Assembly: GCA_028290905.1 (NCBI GenBank) | Contig: JAQGIW010000054.1 | Location: forward strand, 1-39,590 | Direction of reading: 5' to 3' | Source of the DNA: Caulobacteraceae bacterium | Lineage (GTDB): Bacteria; Pseudomonadota; Alphaproteobacteria; Caulobacterales; Caulobacteraceae | DNA length: 39,590 nt | Shown here: in pieces, positions 22,584 to 30,305 of the stretch | Position numbering within the stretch: position 1 is the first letter of the stretch | How the letters are laid out: each line of letters opens with the position of its first letter | The notes under the pieces: generated by a model | What the model was told of the DNA's origin: nothing | What the model saw: only the letters and a program-made list of their open reading frames with translations | Databases searched by the model: none | Translations under genes and position numbers: made by a program

Positions 22584-23444
22584 TCAATAGGGCTTGTCGC
22601 CCTTCACCCACAGCCGATGCATGAGGCGGAAATAGCGGGTGTCGTCGTAGAGCGTCCCGGTGTGCAGCGTGCAGCGGTTGTCCCACATCAGCACATCGCC
22701 GGCCCGCCACTTGTGCCGGAAGACGAACGCCTCGCGGGTGGCGAACGCGACCAGGTCCTCCACCAGCGCGACCCCCTCCTCGTCGGACATCCCGACTACG
22801 CCCTTCACCGTGCCGGTCGAGGGGAAGAGCGCCTTGCGCCCGTCGGCGGGGTGGGTGCGCACCAGCGGGTGGAAGACGTCAGGGTTGTCGCGCAGCAGAT
22901 CCTCGGGCGGATCCTCCATGCGGTTGTACTCGCGCGTGGCCATGAAGTGGCGCCAGCTGTGGTGGACGATCTTGCCGTCGAGCTCGGCCCGGCGTTCGGG
23001 CGGCAGGGCGTTCCAGGCCTTGCAGCAGTCGGCGAGCAGGGTGTCGGCCCCCTCCGGCGGTGTCTCGACGGCGTAGAGCATGGTCGCCATCACCGGCTCG
23101 GCCTTGTAGCTGTAGTCCGTGTGCCAGCCGATGCCGTCGTTGTGAGCGCCGATCGGCTTGCCGTTCTCGTCGACCCGGTTGGAGAGGATGTAGATCTTGG
23201 GAAAGCCCGGCAGGGTGTTCTCCACCAGGGTGTGATCCTCGGCTTCGCCGAAGCGGCCGATGAACCGCATCAGGTCGGGCGGGGTCGGCGACTGGTCGCG
23301 CAGCAGGATCGCGCCGTGACGATGGAAGGTCGCGACCACGCCGTCGAGCGTCGCGTCGTCAGCGGTCCTGATGTCCACGCCCTCGATCTCGGCGCCGAAG
23401 CCCGGCTTGAGCTCACGAATTTTCGGCAGCACGGCGGTGGTCAT
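22584..23444 (-). CDS. Second TauD/TfdA-family dioxygenase
   Basis: A 286-residue Fe(II)/2-oxoglutarate dioxygenase with H108 and D110 (GWHTDYSYK) and distal H261 (NRCTLHTGTLYDD); the co-substrate Arg lies in TRYFRLMHR. It is clearly a different subfamily from the TauD at 20907-21722, sharing only general motifs. ATG 23444 was chosen because the family N-terminus starts soon after; the open frame runs to 23513. It heads a two-gene minus-strand unit with the SDR and is divergent from the Rieske gene across 257 bases. Having two TauD proteins in one island suggests two hydroxylation or dealkylation steps. Confidence 0.92.
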   Translation of the reverse strand: MTTAVLPKIRELKPGFGAEIEGVDIRTADDATLDGVVATFHRHGAILLRDQSPTPPDLMRFIGRFGEAEDHTLVENTLPGFPKIYILSNRVDENGKPIGAHNDGIGWHTDYSYKAEPVMATMLYAVETPPEGADTLLADCCKAWNALPPERRAELDGKIVHHSWRHFMATREYNRMEDPPEDLLRDNPDVFHPLVRTHPADGRKALFPSTGTVKGVVGMSDEEGVALVEDLVAFATREAFVFRHKWRAGDVLMWDNRCTLHTGTLYDDTRYFRLMHRLWVKGDKPY

Positions 23445-23638
23445 GGCGGTCTCGCGGCCAACTTTGCGTTCACCCCAACTTAGCGCCCGCGCCCGGGCCT
23501 GTCTTGCCCACACGCGCCGCGGTCCTTTGATCGTTCACGCCAGCCGCCGCCGCTGTTCAAAGCCTGGGCGGCGCTCTCGCCGGGCGCCTGTCGAGGGGCG
23601 ATGGAGCCGACAGCCAAGTCGTGGTGCGCGCTGGTGCA

Positions 23639-23667
23639 AGACTCGGGCGCCGGCCCGGCGCTAGTCT
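23639..23667. promoter_or_regulatory. Inverted repeat upstream of the Rieske oxygenase gene
   Basis: In the 257-base divergent region, GCGCCGG-C-CCGGCGC (23647-23661) is flanked by AGACT (23639-23643) and AGTCT (23663-23667), giving a nearly perfect larger palindrome. It lies 35 bases before the Rieske start, so it is in the leader or core promoter. It could be an operator, for example for the AraC regulator of this operon, or only a GC-rich hairpin in the mRNA leader. The rest of the region shows no clear promoter hexamers. Confidence 0.35.
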
Positions 23668-23701
23668 CGGGCCTCGCAGATCCCCCCCGGAGACGAGGAC
23701 G

Positions 23702-24922
23702 ATGGCCGGCGACATCCTCAGCGACGCCTTCTTCGAGTCCCTCACGAGCTCGACGCGCGACCTCGAACAGGCGGAAACCCTCCCGCCCGCCTGCTACACC
23801 GACGCGGCTTTCTACGCGTTCGAGAAGGAGGCGCTGTTCAATCACGAGTGGCTGTGCGTCGGCCGGGAATCCTGGGTGCGCGAGCCCGGCGACTACTTCA
23901 CCACCCAGATCATCGGTGAGCCGATCATCGTCGCCCGCACCCGCGATCACGAACTGAAGGCGATGTCGGCGGTCTGCCAGCACCGGGCGATGCTGGTGGC
24001 CGAGGGGCGGGGCAACACGCGGGGCTTCGTCTGCCCCTACCACCACTGGGTCTACGGCCTGGACGGAGCGCTGGTAAACGCGCCGGCGATGGAGCGGACC
24101 TGCGACTTCGACAGGAAGTCCATCCGGCTGCCGGCGTTGAAGGTGGAGACTTGGCTCGGCTTCGTCTTCATCAACTTCGACCACGCCGCGGCGCCCCTCG
24201 GCCCGCGCCTCGCCAAGGTCGCCGAGGCCATCGCCCCCTACGACCTGGCGGCCGCGGAAGGGCCGCCGATCATGACCGGCGCCTTCGCCTGGAACTGGAA
24301 GGTGATGTTCGAGAACAACAACGACGGCTACCACGCCAACAAGCTGCACCAGGGTCCGCTGCACGACTTCGTGCCGAGTGAACTGGCGACGTTCCCGCCG
24401 TCAGAACCGACCGACGCCGGCTTTCTGCGCTTCAACGGCACCACTCATCCGGACGCGAGCTTCAACCCGACGCAGAAGGCGGTGTTGCCGATTTTCCCGA
24501 AGCTCACCTCGGCCGACCGTAACCGCATGACTTTCGCCAACGTCCCGCCGACCCTGTCGCTGGTGCTCACCAACGACCTGGTCATCTACCTCATCCTTCG
24601 CGCCACGGGCCCTCAGACCATGGAACAGGATACCGGCGTCCTGGTCGCGCCCGGCGCCATGGCCGACCCGGCCTTTCTCCATCGGCTGGACATGATCATG
24701 ACCAGCGCCGGTAAGATCATCGCCCAGGACATGCACGTCGACGCGCTGGTGCAGGCCGGCCTGCGCTCACGTTTCGCCGTACGGGGCCGCTACTCCTGGC
24801 AGGAGGGGGCGCAGGGCCAGTTCAACCGCTGGCTGACGCCGCGCTACCAGGAGACCTGGCGGCGACTGAACGCGAAGCCGCGCGACGCCGATCCGGCGCT
24901 CCGGCCCGCGGCGGTCGCCTGA
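23702..24922 (+). CDS. Rieske non-heme iron oxygenase, alpha subunit
   Basis: A 406-residue ring-hydroxylating or demethylating oxygenase. The Rieske cluster ligands are C92, H94, C111 and H114 (CQH and CPYHHW), separated by 16 residues. The catalytic iron site has D208, H211 and H216 (NNDGYHANKLHQG) and a later Asp in AQDMHVDALVQAGL. GAGACGAGG precedes ATG 23702. No beta subunit, ferredoxin or reductase gene is in the window, so electrons must come from a system encoded elsewhere. The next gene overlaps its stop (TGATG) and is an extradiol-dioxygenase-like protein, so the two are coupled. Substrate unknown. Confidence 0.93.
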   Translation: MAGDILSDAFFESLTSSTRDLEQAETLPPACYTDAAFYAFEKEALFNHEWLCVGRESWVREPGDYFTTQIIGEPIIVARTRDHELKAMSAVCQHRAMLVAEGRGNTRGFVCPYHHWVYGLDGALVNAPAMERTCDFDRKSIRLPALKVETWLGFVFINFDHAAAPLGPRLAKVAEAIAPYDLAAAEGPPIMTGAFAWNWKVMFENNNDGYHANKLHQGPLHDFVPSELATFPPSEPTDAGFLRFNGTTHPDASFNPTQKAVLPIFPKLTSADRNRMTFANVPPTLSLVLTNDLVIYLILRATGPQTMEQDTGVLVAPGAMADPAFLHRLDMIMTSAGKIIAQDMHVDALVQAGLRSRFAVRGRYSWQEGAQGQFNRWLTPRYQETWRRLNAKPRDADPALRPAAVA

Positions 24923-25722
24923 TGGCGCGCCTGCCCGCCGTTTTCTTCGGCCACGGCAGCCCGACCGTCGCGCTGGAGACCAGCGAGACGACCCAGTGCT
25001 GGGCGAAACTCGCCGATGATATCGGCAAGCCGAAGGCGATTCTCGTCATCTCGGCCCACTGGTTGACGCGCGGCGTCGCGGTCACCGCCATGGAGCGTCC
25101 GCCCACCCTTCACGATTTCGGCCGCTCGCTCCCCGCGCCGCTGTTCGACATCGACTATCCGGCTCCCGGCGACCCCGCCCTCGCGGTTCGCGTGCGCGAC
25201 CTTCTGGCCCCGACGCCCGTTCATCTGGATCGGAGCGAATGGGGCCTCGACCACGGCGCATGGTCGGTGCTCCGCAAGGCGTACCCGGAGGCGGATGTCC
25301 CCGTCGTTCAGCTCAGCATGGACGCCACCCGGCCCCCGGCCTGGCATAACGAGATCGGCAGGCGCCTCGCCCCCTTGCGCGATGAGAACGTGCTGATCGT
25401 CGGCAGCGGCAACGTCGTGCACAATCTCGGCGTCATGAGCTGGGAGGGCCGCAACGCCTCGCCCTACGACTGGGCGGTGCGCTTTAATGCGGCGATCCGT
25501 GCGGCGATCGAGGCCGCCAATCCGGAAGCCGTGATCGACTACGCCGCCCTCGGCCGGGACGCGCAGATGGCCGTGGCCAATCCGGATCACTTCTGGCCGC
25601 TGCTCTACGTCCTGGGCGCCCGCGCGCGCGGCGAGCCCGTGCGGTTCATCACCGAACATTTCGAATACCGGTCGTTGAGCATGATGGGAGTGGTCGTCGG
25701 CCGCACCGGGACCGCGACGTAA
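24922..25722 (+). CDS. DODA/LigB-type extradiol dioxygenase family protein
   Basis: A 266-residue class III extradiol dioxygenase-like protein of the YgiD / 4,5-DOPA dioxygenase group. Conserved histidines are in FFGHGSP, ISAHWLT, GLDHGAWSVL and NPDHFWPLLY. Known members open catechol-like rings such as DOPA, or have unknown function. Its start codon overlaps the stop of the Rieske gene, which suggests that the Rieske enzyme makes a dihydroxylated ring cleaved here. The formamidase gene follows after 20 bases. Length is normal for the family and no motif is missing. Confidence 0.9.
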   Translation: MARLPAVFFGHGSPTVALETSETTQCWAKLADDIGKPKAILVISAHWLTRGVAVTAMERPPTLHDFGRSLPAPLFDIDYPAPGDPALAVRVRDLLAPTPVHLDRSEWGLDHGAWSVLRKAYPEADVPVVQLSMDATRPPAWHNEIGRRLAPLRDENVLIVGSGNVVHNLGVMSWEGRNASPYDWAVRFNAAIRAAIEAANPEAVIDYAALGRDAQMAVANPDHFWPLLYVLGARARGEPVRFITEHFEYRSLSMMGVVVGRTGTAT

Positions 25723-25742
25723 CCCCCAGAGGAGGAATTGGA

Positions 25743-26831
25743 ATGGCTTTCATCTGCGAGCCCGGCGCGACCCGCTCCGATACGTCGGCGGGCGCCCTGC
25801 ACCAGCTGAAGGCGACGCCGAAGACTGTGCACTGGGGCTATTTCGACGCCGCGCTGGCGCCGGCGCTGAAGGTCAGGAGCGGCGACCTCATCCAGGTCGA
25901 GGCGGTCACCCACCACGCCGGTGACGCGCCGGAGCTGATGTTCGACGAGGGGGTCGAAGCCATCTTCCGCGAGGTGCCAGAGGACGACCGCAATCCCGGC
26001 GTCCACATCATGACCGGACCGATCTGGGTCGAGGACGCCCAACCCGGCGACGTGCTGGAGGTGCGCTACCTGGCCATGACGCCGCGGTGCGCCTACGGCT
26101 CCAACCTCGCGGCCAACTGGGGCTACCTCTACAAGGAGTTCGGCGAGAAGGAGCGGGTGACCATCTACCGGCTCGACGCCAACACCAACTACGCCGAGGC
26201 GCACTACGCCTATGACTTCCCCGGCAAGTACCTGGTCCCCGGAACGATCACCCACTGCCCCACCTGCGATCGCCAGCCGGCCCTGAAGGGCGTGCGCATC
26301 CCGGCTCGACCGCACCTCGGCACCGCCGGCGTCGCCCCCGACGTCAAGGGCCGCTTCAGCACCATTCCGCCAGGGCTGCACGGCGGCAACATCGACAACT
26401 GGCGGATCGGCGCGGGTTCCACCATGTACTACACCGCGCAGGTGGAGGGCGGCCTGTTCTCCATCGGCGACCCGCACGTGAGCCAGGGCGACGGCGAGCT
26501 TTCCGGCACCGCCATCGAGGCCTCGCTGAATGTGCTGATGCAGATCGTGCTGCGCAAGGACCTGGCGATCCCCGCGCCTCTGCTCGAGACCCCCAAATAT
26601 TGGATCGTCCACGGCTTCAACGAAGACCTCAACGTCGCCATGCGCGACGCCTCCCTGGCCATGCTCGCCCTCCTCACCGACCACGTCGGCCTCACGCGCA
26701 ACGACGCCTACTCCCTCATGAGCGTCGCCTCCGATTTCGCCGTGACGCAGGTGGTCGACGCGCGACAGGGCGTTCACGTGCGCACGCCGCGCGACATCTT
26801 CGCCACCATCGAGCGTTCCGAAGAGACGTGA
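25743..26831 (+). CDS. Acetamidase/formamidase family protein
   Basis: A 362-residue member of the FmdA/AmdA family, which hydrolyses formamide, acetamide or small amides to ammonia and the acid. Family blocks are KTVHWGYFDA, VRSGDLIQVEAVTHH, GVHIMTGPIWVEDAQPGD, PGLHGGNIDN, GGLFSIGDPHVSQGDGE and a C-terminal AYSLMSVASDFAVTQVVD. A CxxC (HCPTCDRQ) in the middle could bind a metal. GAGGAATTGGA precedes ATG 25743. It is in the Rieske-extradiol operon and overlaps the AraC gene by four bases. Cleavage of an N-heterocycle by the oxygenases could release formamide, an amide or an N-formyl product for this enzyme; this is inference. Confidence 0.92.
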   Translation: MAFICEPGATRSDTSAGALHQLKATPKTVHWGYFDAALAPALKVRSGDLIQVEAVTHHAGDAPELMFDEGVEAIFREVPEDDRNPGVHIMTGPIWVEDAQPGDVLEVRYLAMTPRCAYGSNLAANWGYLYKEFGEKERVTIYRLDANTNYAEAHYAYDFPGKYLVPGTITHCPTCDRQPALKGVRIPARPHLGTAGVAPDVKGRFSTIPPGLHGGNIDNWRIGAGSTMYYTAQVEGGLFSIGDPHVSQGDGELSGTAIEASLNVLMQIVLRKDLAIPAPLLETPKYWIVHGFNEDLNVAMRDASLAMLALLTDHVGLTRNDAYSLMSVASDFAVTQVVDARQGVHVRTPRDIFATIERSEET

Positions 26832-27775
26832 AGGCCTGGCGGTTCTCGACCGACCAGCATCCGGCCGGCGACCGGCGCCAGGCCTGGCGCGAAGCCATGA
26901 GACGGCTGCGTCTGCCCCTCGGTTCGCCTTCCGAGGCGGCGGAGGCGGACGCGTCGGTGATCTCCCTGGTCTCGCCGATGGGAATGGAATTCTCGCTGGT
27001 CAGCGCCGGCGCCCAGGAGATCTCCGGCCGCAACCCGGATCAGCCGGCCGCTATCTGGCTCGCGGCGCTCCTGCAAGGCGCCGCGGTGCTGGACGATGGC
27101 CGTGACGAGACGCCGGTCGTGGTCGGCGACATCGTGTTCGGGCCGACCGGCGTGGCGGCGACACTACAGCTCACGACCCGCTTCCGGCTGCTGTTGATCA
27201 CGGCGCCGCGGATCGCCCTGGATCATCGCCTCATCGCGCCGCGCGCCGTCCGTGTCGGCTGCCTGCCGGCCGACCGCGGCGTCAACCACGCGTTTTCCGG
27301 GCTGCTCCGCGCCACCGCCGAGGCCATCGAGGAACTCAGTGATGACCAGTTGCGCCCGATCGAGCTCGCGGTGACGGAGTTCCTGGTCGCGTGCCTGGCC
27401 AGCGAGACCCCGCCGCCGCGCGGGGCGGCCGCCGCCCGCGCCGCCCAGCTGCATCGGGTGCGCCAGACCATCGAAACCCTGCTGGCCGAGCCCGACCTGA
27501 CCCTGCGCCGAGCGGCGGAGGCCGAGGGCGTCTCGCCGCGATACCTGCAGCGGCTGTTCTCCGACGCCGGCGAGAGCTTCACCGGCTATGTGCGTCTTCG
27601 CCGCCTGGAGCGCTGCCGGCTCGATCTGCTGAGTCCCCGCTACGGGCCGACCTCGATCTCGACCATCTGTTTCCGCTGGGGCTTTAACGGCTCGGCGCAC
27701 TTCAGCCGCTCGTTCCGCCGCCAATACGGAATGTCGCCGCGGGAGTACCGGCGGGCGGGCGCCGAGCGGAGTTAA
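26828..27775 (+). CDS. AraC-family transcriptional regulator
   Basis: A 315-residue regulator from GTG 26828, which overlaps the formamidase stop (GTGA). The N-terminal region of about 200 residues is an AraC-binding-like ligand domain (FSTDQHPAGDRRQAWREAM). The C-terminal double helix-turn-helix includes LTLRRAAEAEGVSPRYLQRL, FTGYVRLRRLERCRLDLL and FRWGFNGSAHFSRSFRRQYG, followed by MSPREYRR. Being last in the Rieske-extradiol-formamidase operon, it most likely senses a pathway compound and activates this operon. AAGAGA upstream serves as its ribosome site. Confidence 0.92.
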   Translation: MKAWRFSTDQHPAGDRRQAWREAMRRLRLPLGSPSEAAEADASVISLVSPMGMEFSLVSAGAQEISGRNPDQPAAIWLAALLQGAAVLDDGRDETPVVVGDIVFGPTGVAATLQLTTRFRLLLITAPRIALDHRLIAPRAVRVGCLPADRGVNHAFSGLLRATAEAIEELSDDQLRPIELAVTEFLVACLASETPPPRGAAAARAAQLHRVRQTIETLLAEPDLTLRRAAEAEGVSPRYLQRLFSDAGESFTGYVRLRRLERCRLDLLSPRYGPTSISTICFRWGFNGSAHFSRSFRRQYGMSPREYRRAGAERS

Positions 27776-27782
27776 CCGGGCC

Positions 27783-28208
27783 TCAGACCAGACATTCGAC
27801 CCTCACACCCAGCGCTTCCGCTGCGGCGGCCAATCGCTTGTCGGGGGTCACCAGCGTATGATCGCCGCGACGACAGACGGCGGCGTGCAGGGCGTCGGGC
27901 GCCCTCAGCCCGAGGTCGAAACGCCGCACGAAGACGCCGGATAGTCGAAGGTCGGCGGGTTGGAGATCGAGGCTGGACGTTTCCGCCGAACGCCAGGCGT
28001 CGAACTCGCCCAGCCGTACGACCGCGACCTCGGATGGCAGGGATTTCATCCGAACCGGGCGCGACATCGCCGAGGCGACTTCCATCGCCGCGAAATCGCC
28101 GACGACCAGCGGATCGGCCGCTTCCCTCAAGAACCGCTCGACGACCGCGCTCGCGACTTCATCCACCAGGATGGGCACGATCACACTGGCGTCCAGGTAG
28201 AAGCTCAC
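27783..28208 (-). CDS. PIN-domain toxin (VapC type)
   Basis: A 141-residue PIN-domain ribonuclease toxin. The acidic active-site residues are present: D6 (FYLDASV), E43 (AMEVASA), D105 (RAPDALHAA) and D123 (TPDKRLAAA). The gene starts inside the end of the antitoxin gene with a four-base overlap, so expression is coupled. VapC toxins cut tRNA or rRNA; the target here is unknown. All four acidic residues are intact, so the toxin is probably active. It lies seven bases from the converging AraC gene with no evident terminator between. Confidence 0.92.
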   Translation of the reverse strand: MSFYLDASVIVPILVDEVASAVVERFLREAADPLVVGDFAAMEVASAMSRPVRMKSLPSEVAVVRLGEFDAWRSAETSSLDLQPADLRLSGVFVRRFDLGLRAPDALHAAVCRRGDHTLVTPDKRLAAAAEALGVRVECLV

Positions 28209-28453
28209 AAATCGGGTTCGTCGTAGATCATGTTCAGCAATTCGACGGACGTCGGCGCGCCGGGCGCGAGCTTCACCCGGCGGGAGAGGAACCAGTCGTG
28301 AGAACCGGTCGCCGCCGGGCTCGGAACGGTCGTCGGACGCAATTCCACGACCGGTTTGCCGTGGCGCGTGATGATCACCTCCTCGCCAGCGAGGGCGCGA
28401 TTTATCAGGCAGCGAAGACCGGCCTTGGCGTCGGCGACGCTATAGGTGCTCAT
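28205..28453 (-). CDS. Phd/YefM-family antitoxin
   Basis: An 82-residue antitoxin with the Phd DNA-binding N-terminus (MSTYSVADAKAGLRCLINRA then GEEVIITRHGKPVVEL) and a C-terminal toxin-binding tail (WFLSRRVKLAPGAPTSVELL). Its partner is the PIN toxin, an antitoxin-toxin pairing often seen with VapC. GGAGG lies five bases before ATG 28453. The perfect palindrome at 28481-28498 just upstream is the likely site for autorepression by the antitoxin or the complex. Confidence 0.92.
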   Translation of the reverse strand: MSTYSVADAKAGLRCLINRALAGEEVIITRHGKPVVELRPTTVPSPAATGSHDWFLSRRVKLAPGAPTSVELLNMIYDEPDL

Positions 28454-28480
28454 CGAAGCCTCCAGATTATGGACAGATAT

Positions 28481-28498
28481 ATAGTCATTTATGACTAT
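28481..28498. promoter_or_regulatory. Operator of the Phd-PIN operon
   Basis: A perfect inverted repeat, ATAGTCAT-TT-ATGACTAT, lies 27 bases upstream of the antitoxin start. Arms of this kind containing GTCAT are usual for Phd/YefM family autorepression. The A/T-rich stretch around it, unlike the surrounding DNA, should also hold the promoter, for example ATAATC-like or TATATA hexamers on the minus strand. The sequence from 28499 to 28644 shows no gene. Confidence 0.65.
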
Positions 28499-28644
28499 CG
28501 TCCCCCTCGAGGCCCTTCAAGACAGAGACGTGAAAGCCCGCCGGTCCCCGACCGATCCGCGTCCCACCGGCACCGTTGCCTTTCTGACCCCGCCGGGCGC
28601 GCAAATCGGCCCGGCGAATGGAAGTCGTGCAATCCCGGGCATGG

Positions 28645-28980
28645 TCATGTCTGAACGTTCTCCGCCAATGCCCTCTCGACGGCTTCCGGGTTCTTCTCGA
28701 TCACGGTCAGCAGGACGCGAGCGGTAGCATCGACAGTTCGCCCCTGCTCCCAGCCCTCCAGGGTTCTCGCCGGGATGTGGAACCGGCGCTCGAACTCCCG
28801 CGGGCTCTTGGCGACCGCCTTGCGGATCTGCCGCACCCGCGAGGCGGGCATGGGGTCGACGCGCAGGACGGGAAGGGCAATCTCGCCGCGCTTCCACGCC
28901 GCCACTTCCTCGAGGCCCTCGATCAGGCTGGCGCCGAACTCCGTGTCGACGTCACTGTGACCAAACTTCGCTTTAGCCAT
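28645..28980 (-). CDS. HTH antitoxin of HigA/NadS type
   Basis: A 111-residue antitoxin with a C-terminal helix-turn-helix (SPREFERRFHIPARTLEGWE) followed by NPEAVERAL, the pattern of NadS/HigA antitoxins that partner RelE-like toxins. The N-terminal helix (FGASLIEGLEEVAAWKRGE) is the usual toxin-binding part. ATG 28980 is two bases after the stop of the toxin frame (28983), the normal toxin-first arrangement. An open frame extends further upstream into the toxin region, but that is caused by the toxin's frameshift. The antitoxin itself is intact and may still repress the operon at the palindromes near 29305-29345. Confidence 0.88.
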   Translation of the reverse strand: MAKAKFGHSDVDTEFGASLIEGLEEVAAWKRGEIALPVLRVDPMPASRVRQIRKAVAKSPREFERRFHIPARTLEGWEQGRTVDATARVLLTVIEKNPEAVERALAENVQT

Positions 28981-28982
28981 AT

Positions 28983-29298
28983 TCACAGCCTTTCGATGAT
29001 CGCCAGCACCTCGCGGCGCTGGGCGGTTGAGAGGTCGTCCTGCTCGTTCTTCCCGTAAGCCTTCAGCAGAACCAGCATGTCGTCGACTTCCAGGACGAGA
29101 TAGATCGCGCGGCCGCCACCGGACTTGCCGGCGACTCGGAATGCCGAACCGGACTTTTCGGACACCCTTCAGACCTTGGATGACATCGCCCGCCTGCGGG
29201 TTCGCAGCCAGCGTCGCCATCAGCGCGGCGACGTCGGAAGACGTCAAGCTCAGCCGCTTGACGTCTTTGTCGAACCCGCTGGTCCGGACGATTTCCAC
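28983..29298 (-). pseudogene. RelE-type toxin with one-base frameshift
   Basis: From GTG 29298 the frame reads MEIVRTSGFDKDVKRL, then AGDVIQGLKGVRKVRFGIPS, the N-terminal two thirds of a RelE/HigB-like mRNA interferase. The remaining third, GKSGGGRAIYLVLEVDD then LKAYGKNEQDDLS, continues in the next frame to the stop at 28983. Joining them at the CGCCGGC stretch (29127-29133) by removing one C gives the family consensus RKVRF...GKSGG.R.IY without loss. The toxin is therefore inactivated by one inserted base, unless this is a sequencing error. The antitoxin downstream is intact. Confidence 0.8.
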
Positions 29299-29304
29299 GA
29301 GCCG

Positions 29305-29345
29305 ACAATACGCTGTTAGCGTATTGTATCAAGCGTAAAATACGC
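29305..29345. promoter_or_regulatory. Operator/promoter of the RelE-HTH toxin-antitoxin operon
   Basis: Arms ACAATACGCT (29305-29314) and AGCGTATTGT (29318-29327) form a perfect 10-bp inverted repeat around GTT. A second palindrome, GCGTA-AAA-TACGC (29333-29345), follows and shares the GCGTA core. On the minus strand TACAAT (29323-29328) fits a -10 hexamer inside the first palindrome, so binding would block transcription. The site is directly upstream of the toxin GTG at 29298, leaving a very short leader. Confidence 0.65.
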
Positions 29346-29383
29346 GCCACCGCGGTGGAAACAGAGGCAGACGACCGCTCGCC

Positions 29384-29944
29384 CTAAGCCTCCAGCTCGA
29401 TGTCCCAGTAGAGGTAGTCCAGCCAGCTCTCGTGCAGGTGGTTGGGAGGGAAGCGGCGGCCGTGGTCCTGGAGCTCGTACATGGTTGGACGTCGCGGCAT
29501 GCGGTGGGGCTTCAGGCCGGCCTCGCGCGGTGTCCGGCCGCCCTTGGAGAGGTTGCAAGGCGCGCAGGCGGTGACGATGTTCTCCCAGGTGGTCCTGCCG
29601 CCCCGGGAGCGGGGGATCACGTGGTCGAACGTGAGGTCCTCGCCCCGCCCGCAATACTGGCAGGAGAAGGAGTCGCGGAGGAACAGGTTGAACCGGGTGA
29701 AGGCCGGCGGGCGGTCCTGGGCCACATAGTTCTTGAGCGAGACCACGCTCGGCAGGCGCATCTCGAAGGTCGGGGAATGGATGACGGCGTCATAGGTGGA
29801 CACCACTTCGACCCGGCCGAGAAAGACGGCCTTGATGGTCTCCTGCCAGGGCCACAGAGACAGGGGATAGTAGGACAGGGGCCGGTAGTCGGCGTTCAAC
29901 ACCAGGGCCGGCGCACCGGACGGTGGACGGCTAAGCACCTGCAT
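29384..29944 (-). CDS. HNH endonuclease
   Basis: A 186-residue HNH protein. The zinc-binding and catalytic core is CQYCG, then TFDHVIPRSRGG, TTWENIVTACAPCN and LSKGGRTP, in the order expected of the DUF-like HNH family widespread in alphaproteobacteria. The N-terminal region (ALVLNADYRPLSYYPLSLWP) is also typical of this group. ATG 29944 has GGAGG five bases upstream; a GTG at 29965 is less likely. No phage or restriction genes are nearby, so it is probably a chromosomal protein of unknown role and not a mobile nuclease. Confidence 0.9.
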   Translation of the reverse strand: MQVLSRPPSGAPALVLNADYRPLSYYPLSLWPWQETIKAVFLGRVEVVSTYDAVIHSPTFEMRLPSVVSLKNYVAQDRPPAFTRFNLFLRDSFSCQYCGRGEDLTFDHVIPRSRGGRTTWENIVTACAPCNLSKGGRTPREAGLKPHRMPRRPTMYELQDHGRRFPPNHLHESWLDYLYWDIELEA

Positions 29945-30222
29945 GGACGCCTCCGCGCCGGCCACGCCGAGATTTTCGCGATGTCGGGGACCCTGGACTG
30001 AAGACGAAGCCTCCTGCTGGAGCGGTTCAGCGAATCAGCACCACCCAGGGGCCGATGGCCGACCATAGGGAGCCTTTGGCGACAGCTCCATGACGATGAG
30101 GGTGGTCGTGGCGCCGCAACGGTGCTTCTTGGCACGGCGTGACGGGAAAATCACGCCCTATTGGGCCCGGAACGGGGCGTCTGGCGTTGAAATATAAGAA
30201 GGTGCGGAAATTAAGAAGGAGC

Positions 30223-30271
30223 AAAAATGGAGGATCGAGAGGAGCAACCGACTAGCCACCCCTCTCGATCC
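30223..30271 (-). terminator. Rho-independent terminator of the 37-residue gene
   Basis: On the minus strand an 11-bp perfect stem, GGATCGAGAGG (30261-30271 read in reverse) with CCTCTCGATCC (30232-30242 in reverse), is followed by TCC and a run of five T (30223-30227). A second hairpin with GGAGCCG/CGGCTCC arms (30276-30303) stands between it and the stop codon at 30306. Together they end the short transcript. The segment 29985-30222, between the HNH gene and this terminator, shows no gene that I can support. Confidence 0.75.
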
Positions 30272-30305
30272 GGTTGGAGCCGGCGCATGGCCGGTTCGGC
30301 TCCGG

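Noticed and set aside
30027-30224. 65-codon minus-strand ORF in the gap beside the HNH gene
   Set aside because: Its residues show no pattern, no ribosome site is present, and it runs out of the terminator of the small gene.
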